Assembly (NCBI RefSeq): GCF_014356525.2
Contig: NC_052516.1
Coordinates: forward strand, 31,469,484 to 31,533,483
Source of the DNA: Nilaparvata lugens
Taxonomy: Eukaryota; Arthropoda; Insecta; Hemiptera; Delphacidae
DNA: 64,000 bases
Direction of reading: 5' to 3'
Positions 23,231 to 33,571 of this stretch are shown in pieces. Below the pieces are notes generated by a model that searched no databases, was not told the DNA's origin, and saw only the letters and a list, made by a program, of their open reading frames with translations. Position numbers and translations under genes: made by a program. The first letter of the stretch is position 1, and each line of letters opens with the position of its first letter.

Positions 23231-23879
23231 TACACTCAAGAATAGTGGATTTGATATTTCCATTGAAGACTGTAAAATTTAAGACAACAGCTCCTAAGCC
23301 AGGCAAAATCTATAGTGTTGAATTAATGAATATCAAGAATATGTGTGATCTGCTCTATGATGTTTATCTTAATACTGGTGATAATGGAATAAAGATTCTG
23401 TATAAAATTAGAAAAAAGGAATTCAAAGACATGTTAGTGACTCTAAGGAAGACACAAAATGACAAAAAAATTATGAATCCAAAAACAAGAGCAGGGCAAT
23501 TGGGGTATAATTAAAAAACTGAGTAAATCCAAGTCAATGATTAAAAAGGCTCACTAAACTAAAATCAGTTCAACAAATTCTTACAGAAAACATAGATAAA
23601 ATTGTAGCTGAAGTTGAAAGTAAAAGTTGCAGTCATAGTGCAATGGACTTTTTGAGAGCTGGTTACTGTGCGCCCACGTACAGATTTGAATTTGAATTAG
23701 TTGAAACAGATATAACATAATTAATATACTCAAGAAAATGAAGGGAGTAATAGTGCAGACGTCTATGACATTAGTCCTAGGATGCTTAAACTCAGTCTTG
23801 ATTATATTATAGACTCTACACACTTAGTTAATAGTTTCAATCCTTAAAGGTGTTTTTCCCAAAGCTTGAAGTGAAAAGT

Positions 23880-25170
23880 TCTGCCCATATATAAAAAAGG
23901 CTGTGATCAGATTTAATAAACTTTAGACCTATTAACATAACCACTACTGTTTCAAAAGTACTTGAAAAGGCTCTAAATGATCAAATTGTGGATTACTTCG
24001 AAAGAAACAATCTTTTCAACAATTCTCAGTTTGGATATAGGACTGGGAGGAATACGGTTAGAGCTGCAATGATCTATACAGGGATTGTCTGAATGCTTTG
24101 GAAAACAAGAAATTTACTCAGACTAAATTGTTTGACCTGTCAAAAGCATTTGACACTGTATCGCACAAATTGTTGCTAGATAAGCTTGCATTTTATGGCT
24201 TCCAGGAAAGATCTTTGAGACTGGTAGAATCTATTTGGGGGATCGATCCAGAAGGGTGTTTTTGAGGAATCTGAGTCACAGTATCTACCTGTCCCCATGG
24301 CGTGCCTCAGGGTTCTATTTTAGGGCTATTTTGTCATCGTCTATATAAATGATCTACCAACAATTGTAACCTCCAGCCAAAGCTATTTGTTTGCGGATGA
24401 TCTGTGTGCTTTTCTGAGCTTTCCCACAGTAGTTTCATTGAGTCGTGCTTCCCAGGACTTGGCTGATTCGATCGAAAGCTGGTGTAATTCAAAAATTTAT
24501 TATGTGTAAACTCTGATAAGTTCAGAACTTGACTATCAGTTATAATAGAAGACTGACTATGAATGAGGAGAAAGAGGCAAAGTTTCTGGGCTTCACACTT
24601 GACACTTGCCTTAGTTGGTCCCAGCATATTGACATTGTTGCTAGCAAGCTGAATAAGGGAGTCTTCTTAATTAGAAAACTGAGGTCATATGTCAGTTTGG
24701 ATGTTTTAAAGGTGATTTATTATGCTCACATCAATTCTCATCTGTCATATGGCACCATACTTTGGGGTTCCAGAGCTTACAGTGGAGACTTTTTAGAATA
24801 CAGAGAAAGGCTATCAGACTGATTCGTGGGCTTTCTAAGCGAGCACAGTGTGATGGCATTTTTAAAATTCTGGGAATATTGACTCTACCTTCAATATTGT
24901 TCAACAGAGCATTATTTATGTTAAGGAGAATTTGAAGAAGTTTGTGGAGCAGGGGGTAGTTCATAGCCATAACACTAGAAATAGGGGTAATTTGACTACT
25001 TATCGGTATACCTATTCTAGTACACAAAAACATTTTTATTTTTATTAATAAAATTGTTTAATTCACTTCCTGAAGATCTTAGAAATATGGAGAATGGAAC
25101 TTTCAAAATTCATATGAAACGTTTCTTAGCAGCTAACCCTTTAAACAAGATGAAGATTTTTTACATTAGC
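23880..25170 (+). pseudogene. LINE ORF2, reverse transcriptase and C-terminus
   Basis: RT motifs appear across several frames: FRPITITT (after ~23,915), VLEKALNDQIVDYFERNN (~23,960), SQFGYRTGRNT (~24,026), the catalytic-aspartate equivalent SKAFDTVSHKLLLDKLAFYG (~24,137-24,200), QGSILG (~24,308) and FADDL (24,390-24,404). The thumb/C-terminal part is at 24,529-24,822 (FLGFTLDTCLSWSQHI, NSHLSYGTILWGS). An AT-rich 3' UTR follows to about 25,345. Multiple indels and stops make it inactive. Confidence 0.85.
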
Positions 25171-25359
25171 TAGGAATATTCGGTTATAAGTTGAAAATCA
25201 GGGACATATTATAATAGGGTACTGATAGTGTAACTTACTGATGTAATATATTTTTATTTGTATCATGTTGTATATATTTGACACTTGTATTGTATCTGAT
25301 GACCTCAGATATGCTGCAATATAAGATTCTATTCTATATTAACCATCCAAAATTATTAA

Positions 25360-25527
25360 GTGCGTACAACAGATATACGTGCCGCGAAACATGAGCAATT
25401 CACTTTTAATCAGCTGATGCCAAGCTTTTTATATCTATATCTTATACCGTTTCTGTAAAAATACAGATATAGTCAGCTGATTAAAAGTGAATTGCTCATG
25501 TTCGCGGCGCGTATATCTGTACGCACC
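25360..25527. mobile_element. Palindromic MITE flanked by TTAA
   Basis: The left arm GTGCGTACA...gagcaattcacttttaatca pairs with the right arm ending TGTACGCACC; the arms are about 60 bp. TTAA stands at 25,356-25,359 and 25,528-25,531, the target duplication of piggyBac-type elements. A diverged relative is at 54,040-54,306. Confidence 0.85.
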
Positions 25528-25531
25528 TTAA

Positions 25532-27155
25532 GATACACCTGTTTCACCCTCCAGGTTACCTAATAATTGCAATGCATTGCTACAATGCAGACTAGTTTCA
25601 GTTGTGTATGGGTCGGGGTTGTAGATGTACTAATCGGTGGGGATACCGGCCCTACAGTTCTCCTACTATTCTAATTCTGTACTGCTAGTTCTGCTTTTGA
25701 CGTGTGATATTCGAATATACGGAAGGTGCGCTCAAAACAGCTCTATCTATATCACCATCTACCATGTAGACTAGAGCTTCCTTATACTACAGAATAATCG
25801 CGGACCGAAGACCCCAAAGATGTTCGCATCACACTAACGCCCATAAGATTGCCATACATAACCCTGCAGCCGGCTCCAGGCTAGAAAGCAAGGGCAAAGA
25901 GGTAAGGGGGATGCCCTCAGGGTGATGTGCAGGAAAAAGAATCACACCATACAATTACGTGACAGGGCGATGAAGGCCCACCGAACGGCCAGGCCCATAA
26001 TCTCCATGTGAGGGTAACAATTCTGTCTGACGCCGCTAATGCTGATTTCTGTATTGGCTAAATTATTCAACAACCAGTAAACAAGTTGCCAGCAAAATCA
26101 GGAATAACGATGCAATTAGAATGAGTGACAATGATGATGATAATAATGCAAGCAATGATGCTGAGAACGATGATGATAGGGTTAGCAAAAGCACTATGCT
26201 CCTACCCTGAAAGAAAGAAATATTCAACTGCTATCCTTCATGGCAACTCTCCTGACGTCACAAAATTCACTTTGTGAGAAAATCATGTGTCAACACATGA
26301 AGCAATGTAGATATGCCTGTGTGATAGCTACCAGATAGCCTCAGATGATGTTATGAATGAATAGTTGAAAATAGTTGTAATTACATGAAATAAATTCTTC
26401 TAAATTTAAATTATGAATCACAACATTTTTTTTTCTCATGCATTTTCAATGTTATCTGTTATATCCTGAAAAAAGATGAAGGAGTGAGTCAATTTTGTTG
26501 TTCAAAGAACTTGACTGTGAAAAGGTTCAAAGAATACCTAGGTGTTCAAAATGTGAAGCTGATTGATTAATTCTCTCTAAAGTCATTGAAGAACTTACAA
26601 ACAGCCGGACAATGACTTTGGCCTTCAGTAAGTCAAAAGTGAGAACGACTTGCTAACACTCATTCAAAAATCTGACATAACTAAATTTTCTGTTTAAAGT
26701 GTTAAATGTGTGAGTAGATGTCATAAAGTAAGATGTAGTGTTCACTAACACTTGCACATTTACACAAGCATAATGTCTTGAGACCCTACTAATTTTGAAG
26801 AAACAATAAGATTAAGGCCAAGCTCACATAATGTGACTGTTCTACAATTTTTAAAAATTCCATTTTATTTCTCAGTATCTCACTAAATGGGGTAAATGGA
26901 TTTGTCAATGATTTTTAATTCTTAAAATTCATTGATCTTATTGCAGAGGCTAGCAATTAGATAATCAGGCAGGCAGGCCTGATAAGATAGGCAGTGCTAG
27001 GCTACTTTGATTCTTTATTCTATTTTGACTACCTACTAGCATAGAATAAAATAATCTTATAAGTTTCCTCTTTTACTAGTTGTGAATCCAGTGTAATAGA
27101 GAAAACAGCTCCATGCAAAGTATATTTTATACACTGATTTGCTTATTCGCTTATA
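25532..27155. other. No gene recognised
   Basis: A GC-richer block at about 25,600-26,030 ('ggcgatgaaggcccaccgaacggcc') gives no protein motif in any frame and may be an unidentified repeat. The rest is AT-rich intergenic or intronic sequence, with a small (GAT)n-like patch near 26,130-26,180. Confidence 0.45.
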
Positions 27156-28580
27156 TTGGGAGCTAGCCATTTTTCTAGTTTTTCAATGCCTTCTACATTC
27201 AGACTCTATGCCATGCTGACTATTACTCTTTATAGAATACTTACATCATCAGCATATAATACTATGCAGTATTCTGGCTCAAGATGTGGATGCAATTCAT
27301 TTATGTGGAGGAGAAAAAGCAAAGGACCAAGGACTGATCCCCGAGGGACCACTCCACTCCTGGCCATTACCCATTCTGACGAATGATTGGTACACGAAAG
27401 ATTCTTGAGATTGTATTCCAATCTGCTTGAATCTCTGTCAAAATAAGATACAACACATTCGAGTACCGTGCCATCCAAGCTGTATCTATATATATAAAAG
27501 CGAAATGGCACTCACTCACTGACTGACTCACTCACTCACTCACTCGCATAACTAAAAATCTACCGGACCAAAAACGTTCAAATTCGGTAGGTATGTTCAG
27601 TTGACCCTTTAGAGGCGCACTAAGAAATCCTTTTGGCAATATTTTAACTCTAGGGTTGTTTTTAAAGGTTTAAAGTTCGTTTTTAGCATGTATATTCTTC
27701 TTCTCCCAATCTCTTAATTATAATTGAAATTTCCATATCATAGTTACTATAGAACTATAATCTAGATAGAGTACCTCTTCGAAACAGTTGTTAACTGGCA
27801 ACTAAATTAATAATTTTGTCAGGTTGGCATTAAGTTGAGTTGACTTTGTTAGGTGGCACCAAGTTGAAGATTTAAATGCATTTATCGCGAAAAAATTGAT
27901 TGGGCACTGCTACTTCAATCCTGGGAATATTATATTACTAGCCGTCAGGCTCGCTTCGCTCGCCATATCCGTTTAGCCAGACGTTAGTCTGGACCCCCAA
28001 CTGGATTGTCCTAACATGATAAAATGCTAATCTCATTCTTGGACAATCCAGTCGGGGGTCCAGGGGGCGGAGCCCCCTGGCTAGACGGATATGGCGAGCG
28101 AAGCGAGCCTGACGGAGTAATTATATATTTTTTACGTGATCAAAAGCCTTGAAAAGATTCACAACCAGGCAGCAAACTCTGGATCTGTCATCCATAAAAT
28201 TCAGCACTTGATCTATGAAAGAGAAAAGTGAATCATTTGTGGAAATGCCAGGCAAACTGTTAAGAGGACAGCAATTGAATCTCCTTAAAGTAGGTATATT
28301 CTTGAAGCACAGCATATTCAAACTTCAAAGATATTCAGAAATTTCGATGGATTGGCAATCAGTCAATGATTTTCAGGAAGCTTGTGATCAACCTTCTCAA
28401 AAATGGGAACTATCTTGTAGATTTTAAGCTTTGAAAGTATGGTACATAACCAGCTTGCAGTGATTTGTTGAATGTGAATGTCACCGATCCAATTACATTT
28501 TCTGCTGTCTGTTTTACTGGATAATTTGAATAATGTAGCAGTCATGAAATATCCTCTTTTTAAAAATAATTTGATCATCT
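27156..28580 (-). pseudogene. LINE reverse transcriptase, split by a Helitron
   Basis: On the minus strand the upstream block (28,580-28,121) reads FSFIDQVLNFMDDRSRVCCL then NLFKAFDHVK, the motif around the first catalytic aspartate of RT. After the Helitron the frame resumes at 27,484 with LDGTVLECVVSYFDRDSSRL and RGSVLGPLLFLLHINEL, and ends YADDVSIL, the catalytic YADD box. The YADD box and its spacing fit Jockey/RTE-like LINEs and differ from the FADD of the LINE at 23.9 kb, so this is a separate family. It is truncated at both ends. Confidence 0.82.
27485..28117 (+). mobile_element. Non-autonomous Helitron (~630 bp)
   Basis: It begins A|TCTATATATATAAAAGCG and then a (CACT/GACT) tract. 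It ends ...GCGAAGCGAGCCTGACGG(ct)AG|T, with the terminal CTAG damaged. The last ~175 bp (27,942-28,117) are a palindrome of the 3' end ('gtcaggctcgcttcgctcgc' against its complement), so the 3' end is present twice in opposite senses. A second copy is at 57,441-58,132 (minus). There is no Rep/helicase coding. It landed in a LINE RT. Confidence 0.85.
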
Positions 28581-28777
28581 CGCTGAGTTCTGTCTACTCA
28601 ATGGATACAACAAATCTTTAACGTGAAAAGTAGAGTTGCAAATCAGCTGTGCAAGCAACTATTTTCCAGCCTTGACAATGTATTTAAGTGGAGAAGCATA
28701 AACAATGTAACTGTTTTTTGACTAGTTTTGCAACATTAGTTGTAAAACAATCACACCGTGTATGGTGGCAGGGGAGG
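28581..28777. other. Short spacer, no feature seen
   Basis: AT-rich, no motif, between LINE fragment and microsatellite. Confidence 0.5.
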
Positions 28778-28973
28778 TATGATGATGATGATGATGGTGG
28801 TGTTGATGATTATGATGACAACGATGGTGATAGTGATGATGATGATTACAATGATGATGATGATGATGAGGATGATGATGATAATGATGATGATGATGAT
28901 GATGATGATGATCATGATCATGATGATCATGATGGTGATGATTATGAGTATGATGATGGCGATGATGATGATG

Positions 28974-29012
<39 letters not shown>

Positions 29013-29022
29013 ATGATAATCA
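28778..29022. repeat. (GAT)n microsatellite, ~245 bp
   Basis: Mostly GAT triplets interrupted by GGT, GAC, TAT and CAT. All frames stay open only because of the repeat, giving Asp-, Met- or Ile/His-rich artefacts. It lies directly beside the 3' edge of the chemoreceptor-like exon. Confidence 0.95.
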
Positions 29023-29029
29023 TACCATT

Positions 29030-29482
29030 TTTTGTGCATTGTCCACCATAGTAGAACTTATCATTAGGTAGACAAAACTTAGCCCCATTTCAGTATGAAA
29101 TCTTTCATAATAGAGATTTTCGTTATATTCCATATCCTCAACACTGAACAGGCCCCCATTAGAAATGTACTTTATGCAGAACGATCCAAAACACAGGACG
29201 TTCAAGAAATTGAACATCATTTGAGAACAGTAGATTGAGGAAAAAACATTCAGAAAGTGTTTCTGTAGAGTGACAAGTTTTGTCCACAGATGATGGGGAT
29301 AAAGGTGTAGAGATGAGTGTGTATTATCACATTCCTCGCCAGCATAGTAGTCATCGATTAGTTGGCGAGACGCATTTTGCACTGCAGCCATCATCATATT
29401 CCATATAAGTTCTGTGAGGTGACGTGTCAGATAGACGTTTATATCAGTAAAAACAGGAATAGCACAGCCCAGAGATATCCAT
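29030..29482 (-). CDS. Chemoreceptor-like internal exon (7-TM, gustatory-type)
   Basis: The minus-strand frame starts after a good acceptor (aattttccag at 29,483-29,492) and codes about 150 residues. It has a hydrophobic start (SLGCAIPVFTDINVYL), a polar loop, HHLWTKLVTLQKHFLNVFSS and a long hydrophobic stretch (MMFNFLNVLCFGSFCI). A Trp/Leu-rich segment leading into a predicted membrane helix is typical of the second half of insect gustatory/odorant receptors. The exact 3' boundary and donor were not resolved. The intron phase (2) does not match the donor of 41,033-41,540 (phase 1). If both belong to one gene there must be another exon between them; otherwise they are two genes. Confidence 0.45.
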
Positions 29483-29711
29483 CTGGAAAATTGGAGTAGG
29501 AGGTGTCTCAAAATGAGATTAAGGATAAGTAAAATCTCTCACATTTACTTGGTAAGATCATATTTTCTTGAGTTTATAATCTGTACTATATACAATTTTG
29601 AATAATTATCAATTTCCAACATTGTTTTGTGACTTGAAACAGTAAATGGTAGATAATTTAGAAGTATTAATAATGTTGGTACTGTAAACAGAATAGTTTG
29701 TACAAACTAGT

Positions 29712-30357
29712 ACAAACAAGAAACAATTGAGGCTGTGCAAAGGCTAAAAAAACTTTCTACTGGTGAAATTTTTCAAAGTTTTTCGATTTGAATACCATCT
29801 AGCTATCAAAATCAAAAAGTTCTCTTAGAATTTTTTTCCCATCATAACTTTTTGAGATATGAGCGTCTAAAGTTTACATTTTTTGGACAGAACATTTAAA
29901 ATTCGGTAGAAGATTAATCAATAATATTTAAAGGATAAATTTTAATGGTATTGTTTAATGAATAAAAGAAAAAAAATCAATAATATCAATTTTTGTGAAA
30001 GTTATTCAATTACAAAAATGACAAAAATCACTCAACTAAAATTTATTTTGGTAATTTTTTAGTAAATTGAATAACATTCTCAAATTGTTTTTTTTTAATT
30101 TTTTTCGTTTTATTCAATCAGCAATACCATGAAGAATTTATTTACCCTATAAATAAATATTTGATTAATCTCCTACCAAATTTTAAATGTTCTGTCCCAA
30201 AAACTTCACCTTTAGGTGCTCATATCTCAAAAAGTGATGATGGGGAAAAATTTTTCCATTTTTATAGCTTGATGATATTCAAATCGAAAAACTTTGAAAA
30301 ATTCCACCAGTAGAAAGTTTTTTTAGCCTTTGCACAGCCTCAATTCTTCTTGTTTGT
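29712..30357. mobile_element. Fold-back element, arms ~280 bp
   Basis: 'acaaacaagaa...gaggctgtgcaaaggctaaaa' at the left pairs with its complement ending at 30,357. The pairing runs to the centre near 30,030 through 'tcaaagtttttcgatttgaa' and 'attaatcaataatattta'. No protein is encoded. Confidence 0.85.
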
Positions 30358-30447
30358 GAGATCGTTCCAATCTCCAGAAAATTACCATTAAAAAGTATTG
30401 AAATATGACAAGTTAACATATCATGTTAATTTCAATTTCAATTAACG

Positions 30448-31722
30448 AGAATTTCATCATCTTCAAGAATTCTGTATGGAAATTTATACAGAGTGGGTGA
30501 AAAGTTCGAGAACGGCTTAATTTCTCATACACAGAAGTAATTTGACAGTGGGTGTGATTGGGGATCCTACTCAATTTGAAAATACTACTTTACCATGACT
30601 TTAAAAATCTGGTCCTCCATATTGAATGCAACTTTGTTTTTTTAAATGGGAAGGTGGTCATGCAATACATGATTTCAACACGGAATTTCAAGAAAAAAAA
30701 ATAATGTGAAATCCGCATATTGATATCTCAAACCGTTTTGAAGATATTCACATTATTAATCAATACTATTCAAAGCCGAAAAGAGAGAAAAAAGTCCGAG
30801 AACGGCTTAGTATCTCATAAAAAATGTGTTTACAAGGTAAGTGTGATTGGGAATCCTACTCAATATGAAAATAATACTTTACCATGACTTTAGAATTCTG
30901 GTCTGCCATCTTGGATCCGCCATTTTGAATGCAAATTTTTTTTAATAGGAAGGTGGTCATGCAATACATGATTCTGATACGGAATTTTAAGAAATAATGA
31001 ATGGTGAAAGCCGCACATCAATATCTCAAACCTTTTAGAAGATATTAATAATATTATTAATCAATACCACTTATGTATTAGGCTATTCATTTCTGATTTG
31101 CATGGTATTGATGATAATGTGGATATCTTCTAAACGGTTTGAGATATCGATGTGTGATTTTTTGCCACATATTTGTCTTGGAATCTGTATTGAATTCATG
31201 TATCTTATGACAACCTTCCTATTTAAAAAAAAAAGTTGCATTCAATATGTTGGATACAAGAGGGCGGACCAAATTTTTAAAGTCATAATAATTGGTATTT
31301 TCAATTTGAGTAGGATCCCCAATCACACCCACCATCAAATTACATTTGTGTATGATAAATAAGTTGTTCTCAGACTTTTTTCTCTCCTCTCTGCTTTCAA
31401 TAGTATTGATTAATGATGTAAATATCTTCAAAATGGTTTGAGATATGATGTGCAGCTTTCACCATTCATTATTTCTAAAAATTCCATATCGAAATCATGT
31501 ATTGCATGACTACCTTCCTATTAAAAAAAAATGGCAGATCCAAGATGACGGACCAGATTTTCAAAGTCATAGTTAGGTAGTATTTTCAAATTGAGTAGGA
31601 TCCCCAATCACACCCACCATCAAATTACCTTTGTGTATGAGATATTAAACCGTTCTTGGACTTTTCACCCACTCTGTACCATATAAATTTCCATATAGAA
31701 TTCTTGAAGATGATGAAATTCT
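30448..31722. mobile_element. Four-unit fold-back (inverted pair of tandem dimers)
   Basis: ACAGAGTGGGTGAAAAGT at 30,488 pairs with its complement ending at 31,677. The left half holds two direct copies of a ~290-bp unit starting 'gagaacggctta' (30,503 and 30,798). The right half holds two inverted copies. Each unit carries 'gtgtgattgg(g)gatcctactc' and 'aggtggtcatgcaatacatg'. Pairing extends about 40 bp beyond the ACAGAGTG ends on both sides (30,448-30,487 and 31,678-31,722), so the mobile unit may be larger or the target was itself palindromic. Confidence 0.85.
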
Positions 31723-31849
31723 TGTGACAAATATAAACAGTAAGTTTATATGGTGAATACTTCTGCTCGAAAGTCTATCAAATATTAATTGGTATTGAAT
31801 AGAGGTTCAATGCAATGCGACAAGAGCAAATTAGAGAAGCGTAAGATGT
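31723..31849. other. Short spacer
   Basis: AT-rich with no feature seen. Confidence 0.4.
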
Positions 31850-32325
31850 CTTCAACACAGTGGTCATGTATGGAAGTGAAGTGTGGATATTATCATCCAA
31901 GGCTGCAGCGAATCAAGACCGCTGGGAAAGGAAAATGCTTTGTAGAATATATGGACCTGTGTGTGATGAGGGTGTCTGGCAAATGAGAAACAACAATGAA
32001 TTAGCTGCACTCCTGTCTGTAAAGAGCCACCCCTGTCTGTATATGTCAGAGTGAACCACTTAAGATGGGCGGGGTATGTGGAGCGGATGCCAGACACTTG
32101 GTCTCCCAGAAAAATATATATGGGACAACCAGGAGACAAAAGACCGGTGAGAAAGCCAAGACTGAGATAAGTGAATGGCATCTCAAAGGATGCAGCAGAA
32201 CTTCTTTGCATAAGGGATTGGAGAATGAAGGCAAGAGATCATCGTGATGGATGGAGGTGCAGTATTGAGGAGGTTAGGGCTCTCGATTTGGGCTGTAGCA
32301 CCATCAAAGAAGAAGAAGAAGACGT
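31850..32325 (+). pseudogene. LINE fragment, C-terminus of ORF2
   Basis: The broken frame reads VVMYGSEVWILSSKAAANQ then WERKMLCRIYGPVCDEGVW and RMRNNNEL-like text. This is the well-known LYGSE.W ... ERK.LR.I.GP pattern at the C-terminus of many insect LINE polymerases. It continues out of frame with a hydrophilic RW-(A/G)-G-VERMPD-like part near 32,070 and ends in (GAA)n at 32,309-32,320. It is 5'-truncated. Confidence 0.75.
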
Positions 32326-33027
32326 CTTCCATCTTCTCACTTGATCATTGTTGAATATTTTATAAAATGTTATATTCAACTGGGCCATATTTTCATAGCT
32401 GAAAGCCAAGAGGCCTGAAGAGAATATATTTTCATCATAAGACTAATGCACAACCTTGGCTATAAACTGTGGAATGGCTCATATTGTTTTAGCTTGAGTA
32501 CTTGAATTAATTCAAGCCCTTGAAAAGTGTGTTGGGAATTGTAATGGCGATTGGCGGATTTGTACCATGAGATCGAGCTAAGAAATAGAAAGTGCAACAG
32601 CCAATGGCCAAATTGTCTTGATATAGTAGCTGCAATTACAACAAGGTGATAAACAAATGATGCTCCTCTAAAATGCAATGATTCACTTTTCAAGAAAACT
32701 AAAGATCCAAACAGGACTAAAGATCCAAGGACTAAATATCTAAGGACTAAAGATCTAAGGACTAAAAACATTCAAATTTTGTGGGTAACCTGTATTATGT
32801 TCTGAAGGCACTCTGGAGGTGCACTAATATAAAAAAAAAATGTAAAGATATGCTCAAAATCTGCGTTTTTGCAGTGGTATCTGGGTTATCTCTGTTTCTT
32901 TTCGAGAACAAAAATGAACAGATAGTTATTTGTATATCAAGAGTGAAAAATACTTTTTTTCCCTGAGGGGAAAGTTTGATGCAACAGGCGAAGCCAATAA
33001 GGGGAACAATTTCCCTGAGGGAGAAAA
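32326..33027. other. No gene recognised
   Basis: Contains a short tandem repeat of 'aaagatccaaggactaa' type at about 32,700-32,765. That repeat makes the minus-strand Leu/Val frame at 32,460-32,771. Confidence 0.5.
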
Positions 33028-33571
33028 AACATTCTTCATCCACCTACTGTCTCAAGTACTCACTTTACTCCCTGGAACATAATACTAAAGTGTCACTTTT
33101 TTGCTCTCTGTACTAAAAAAGAAAAAAATTCCCTAGGGAAAGTAACTCCATTTGAATAACATGGGAAACATCTCTATTTTAAAAACTTACATTGAAAATA
33201 GGTTAGAAGGTCTAAGCTCAGATGAGGAAGCATAATAGAGTAGTCATTGAGCCAACTAAATTAAATACCTCAACCAGAAATTTGATTAACATATGAAATA
33301 TATAAGTTTGTATGCTAAAATTACCTATTACATACTTCATATTAGTATACTATAAAAATTAGATTGATTTTTTCAATATTCTGTTATTCAAAATACCAGC
33401 CAACAATAATATTTCCCATCAACTAATCAAATTCGGAATGCAAACATGTAGTTATGAGTCGCCATTGTGTGTCACAGCTTTTGCTTAGTGTCACAGATAG
33501 CTAATTATACCTCTGTCAGCAGTGAATTGTTATTAATTCCAGCTGTTTACTTTTTAGGTTATGTTCTAACA

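Larger units (their letters stand above)
8640..25345 (+). mobile_element. CR1-like LINE split by a 12.7-kb insertion
   Basis: Two separated blocks form one non-LTR retrotransposon in the same orientation. The first, 8,640-10,266, holds an ORF1 esterase-like domain and the N-terminal half of the endonuclease. The second, 22,955-25,345, holds the end of the endonuclease, the reverse transcriptase, the C-terminal region and a 3' UTR. The junctions coincide with the outer ends of the BEL/Pao element. The protein logic (..DLIHLF before, TSNGGTCIDNII after) resumes across it. All frames are broken, so the copy is dead. Confidence 0.85.

Noticed and set aside
28688..29071. Long Asp-rich, Met-rich and His/Ile-rich reading frames on both strands
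   Set aside because: They are translations of the (GAT)n microsatellite; all frames stay open for that reason.
32460..32771. 103-residue Leu/Val-rich minus-strand frame
   Set aside because: Its N-terminal part translates the 'aaagatctaaggact' tandem repeat; no homology pattern in the rest.
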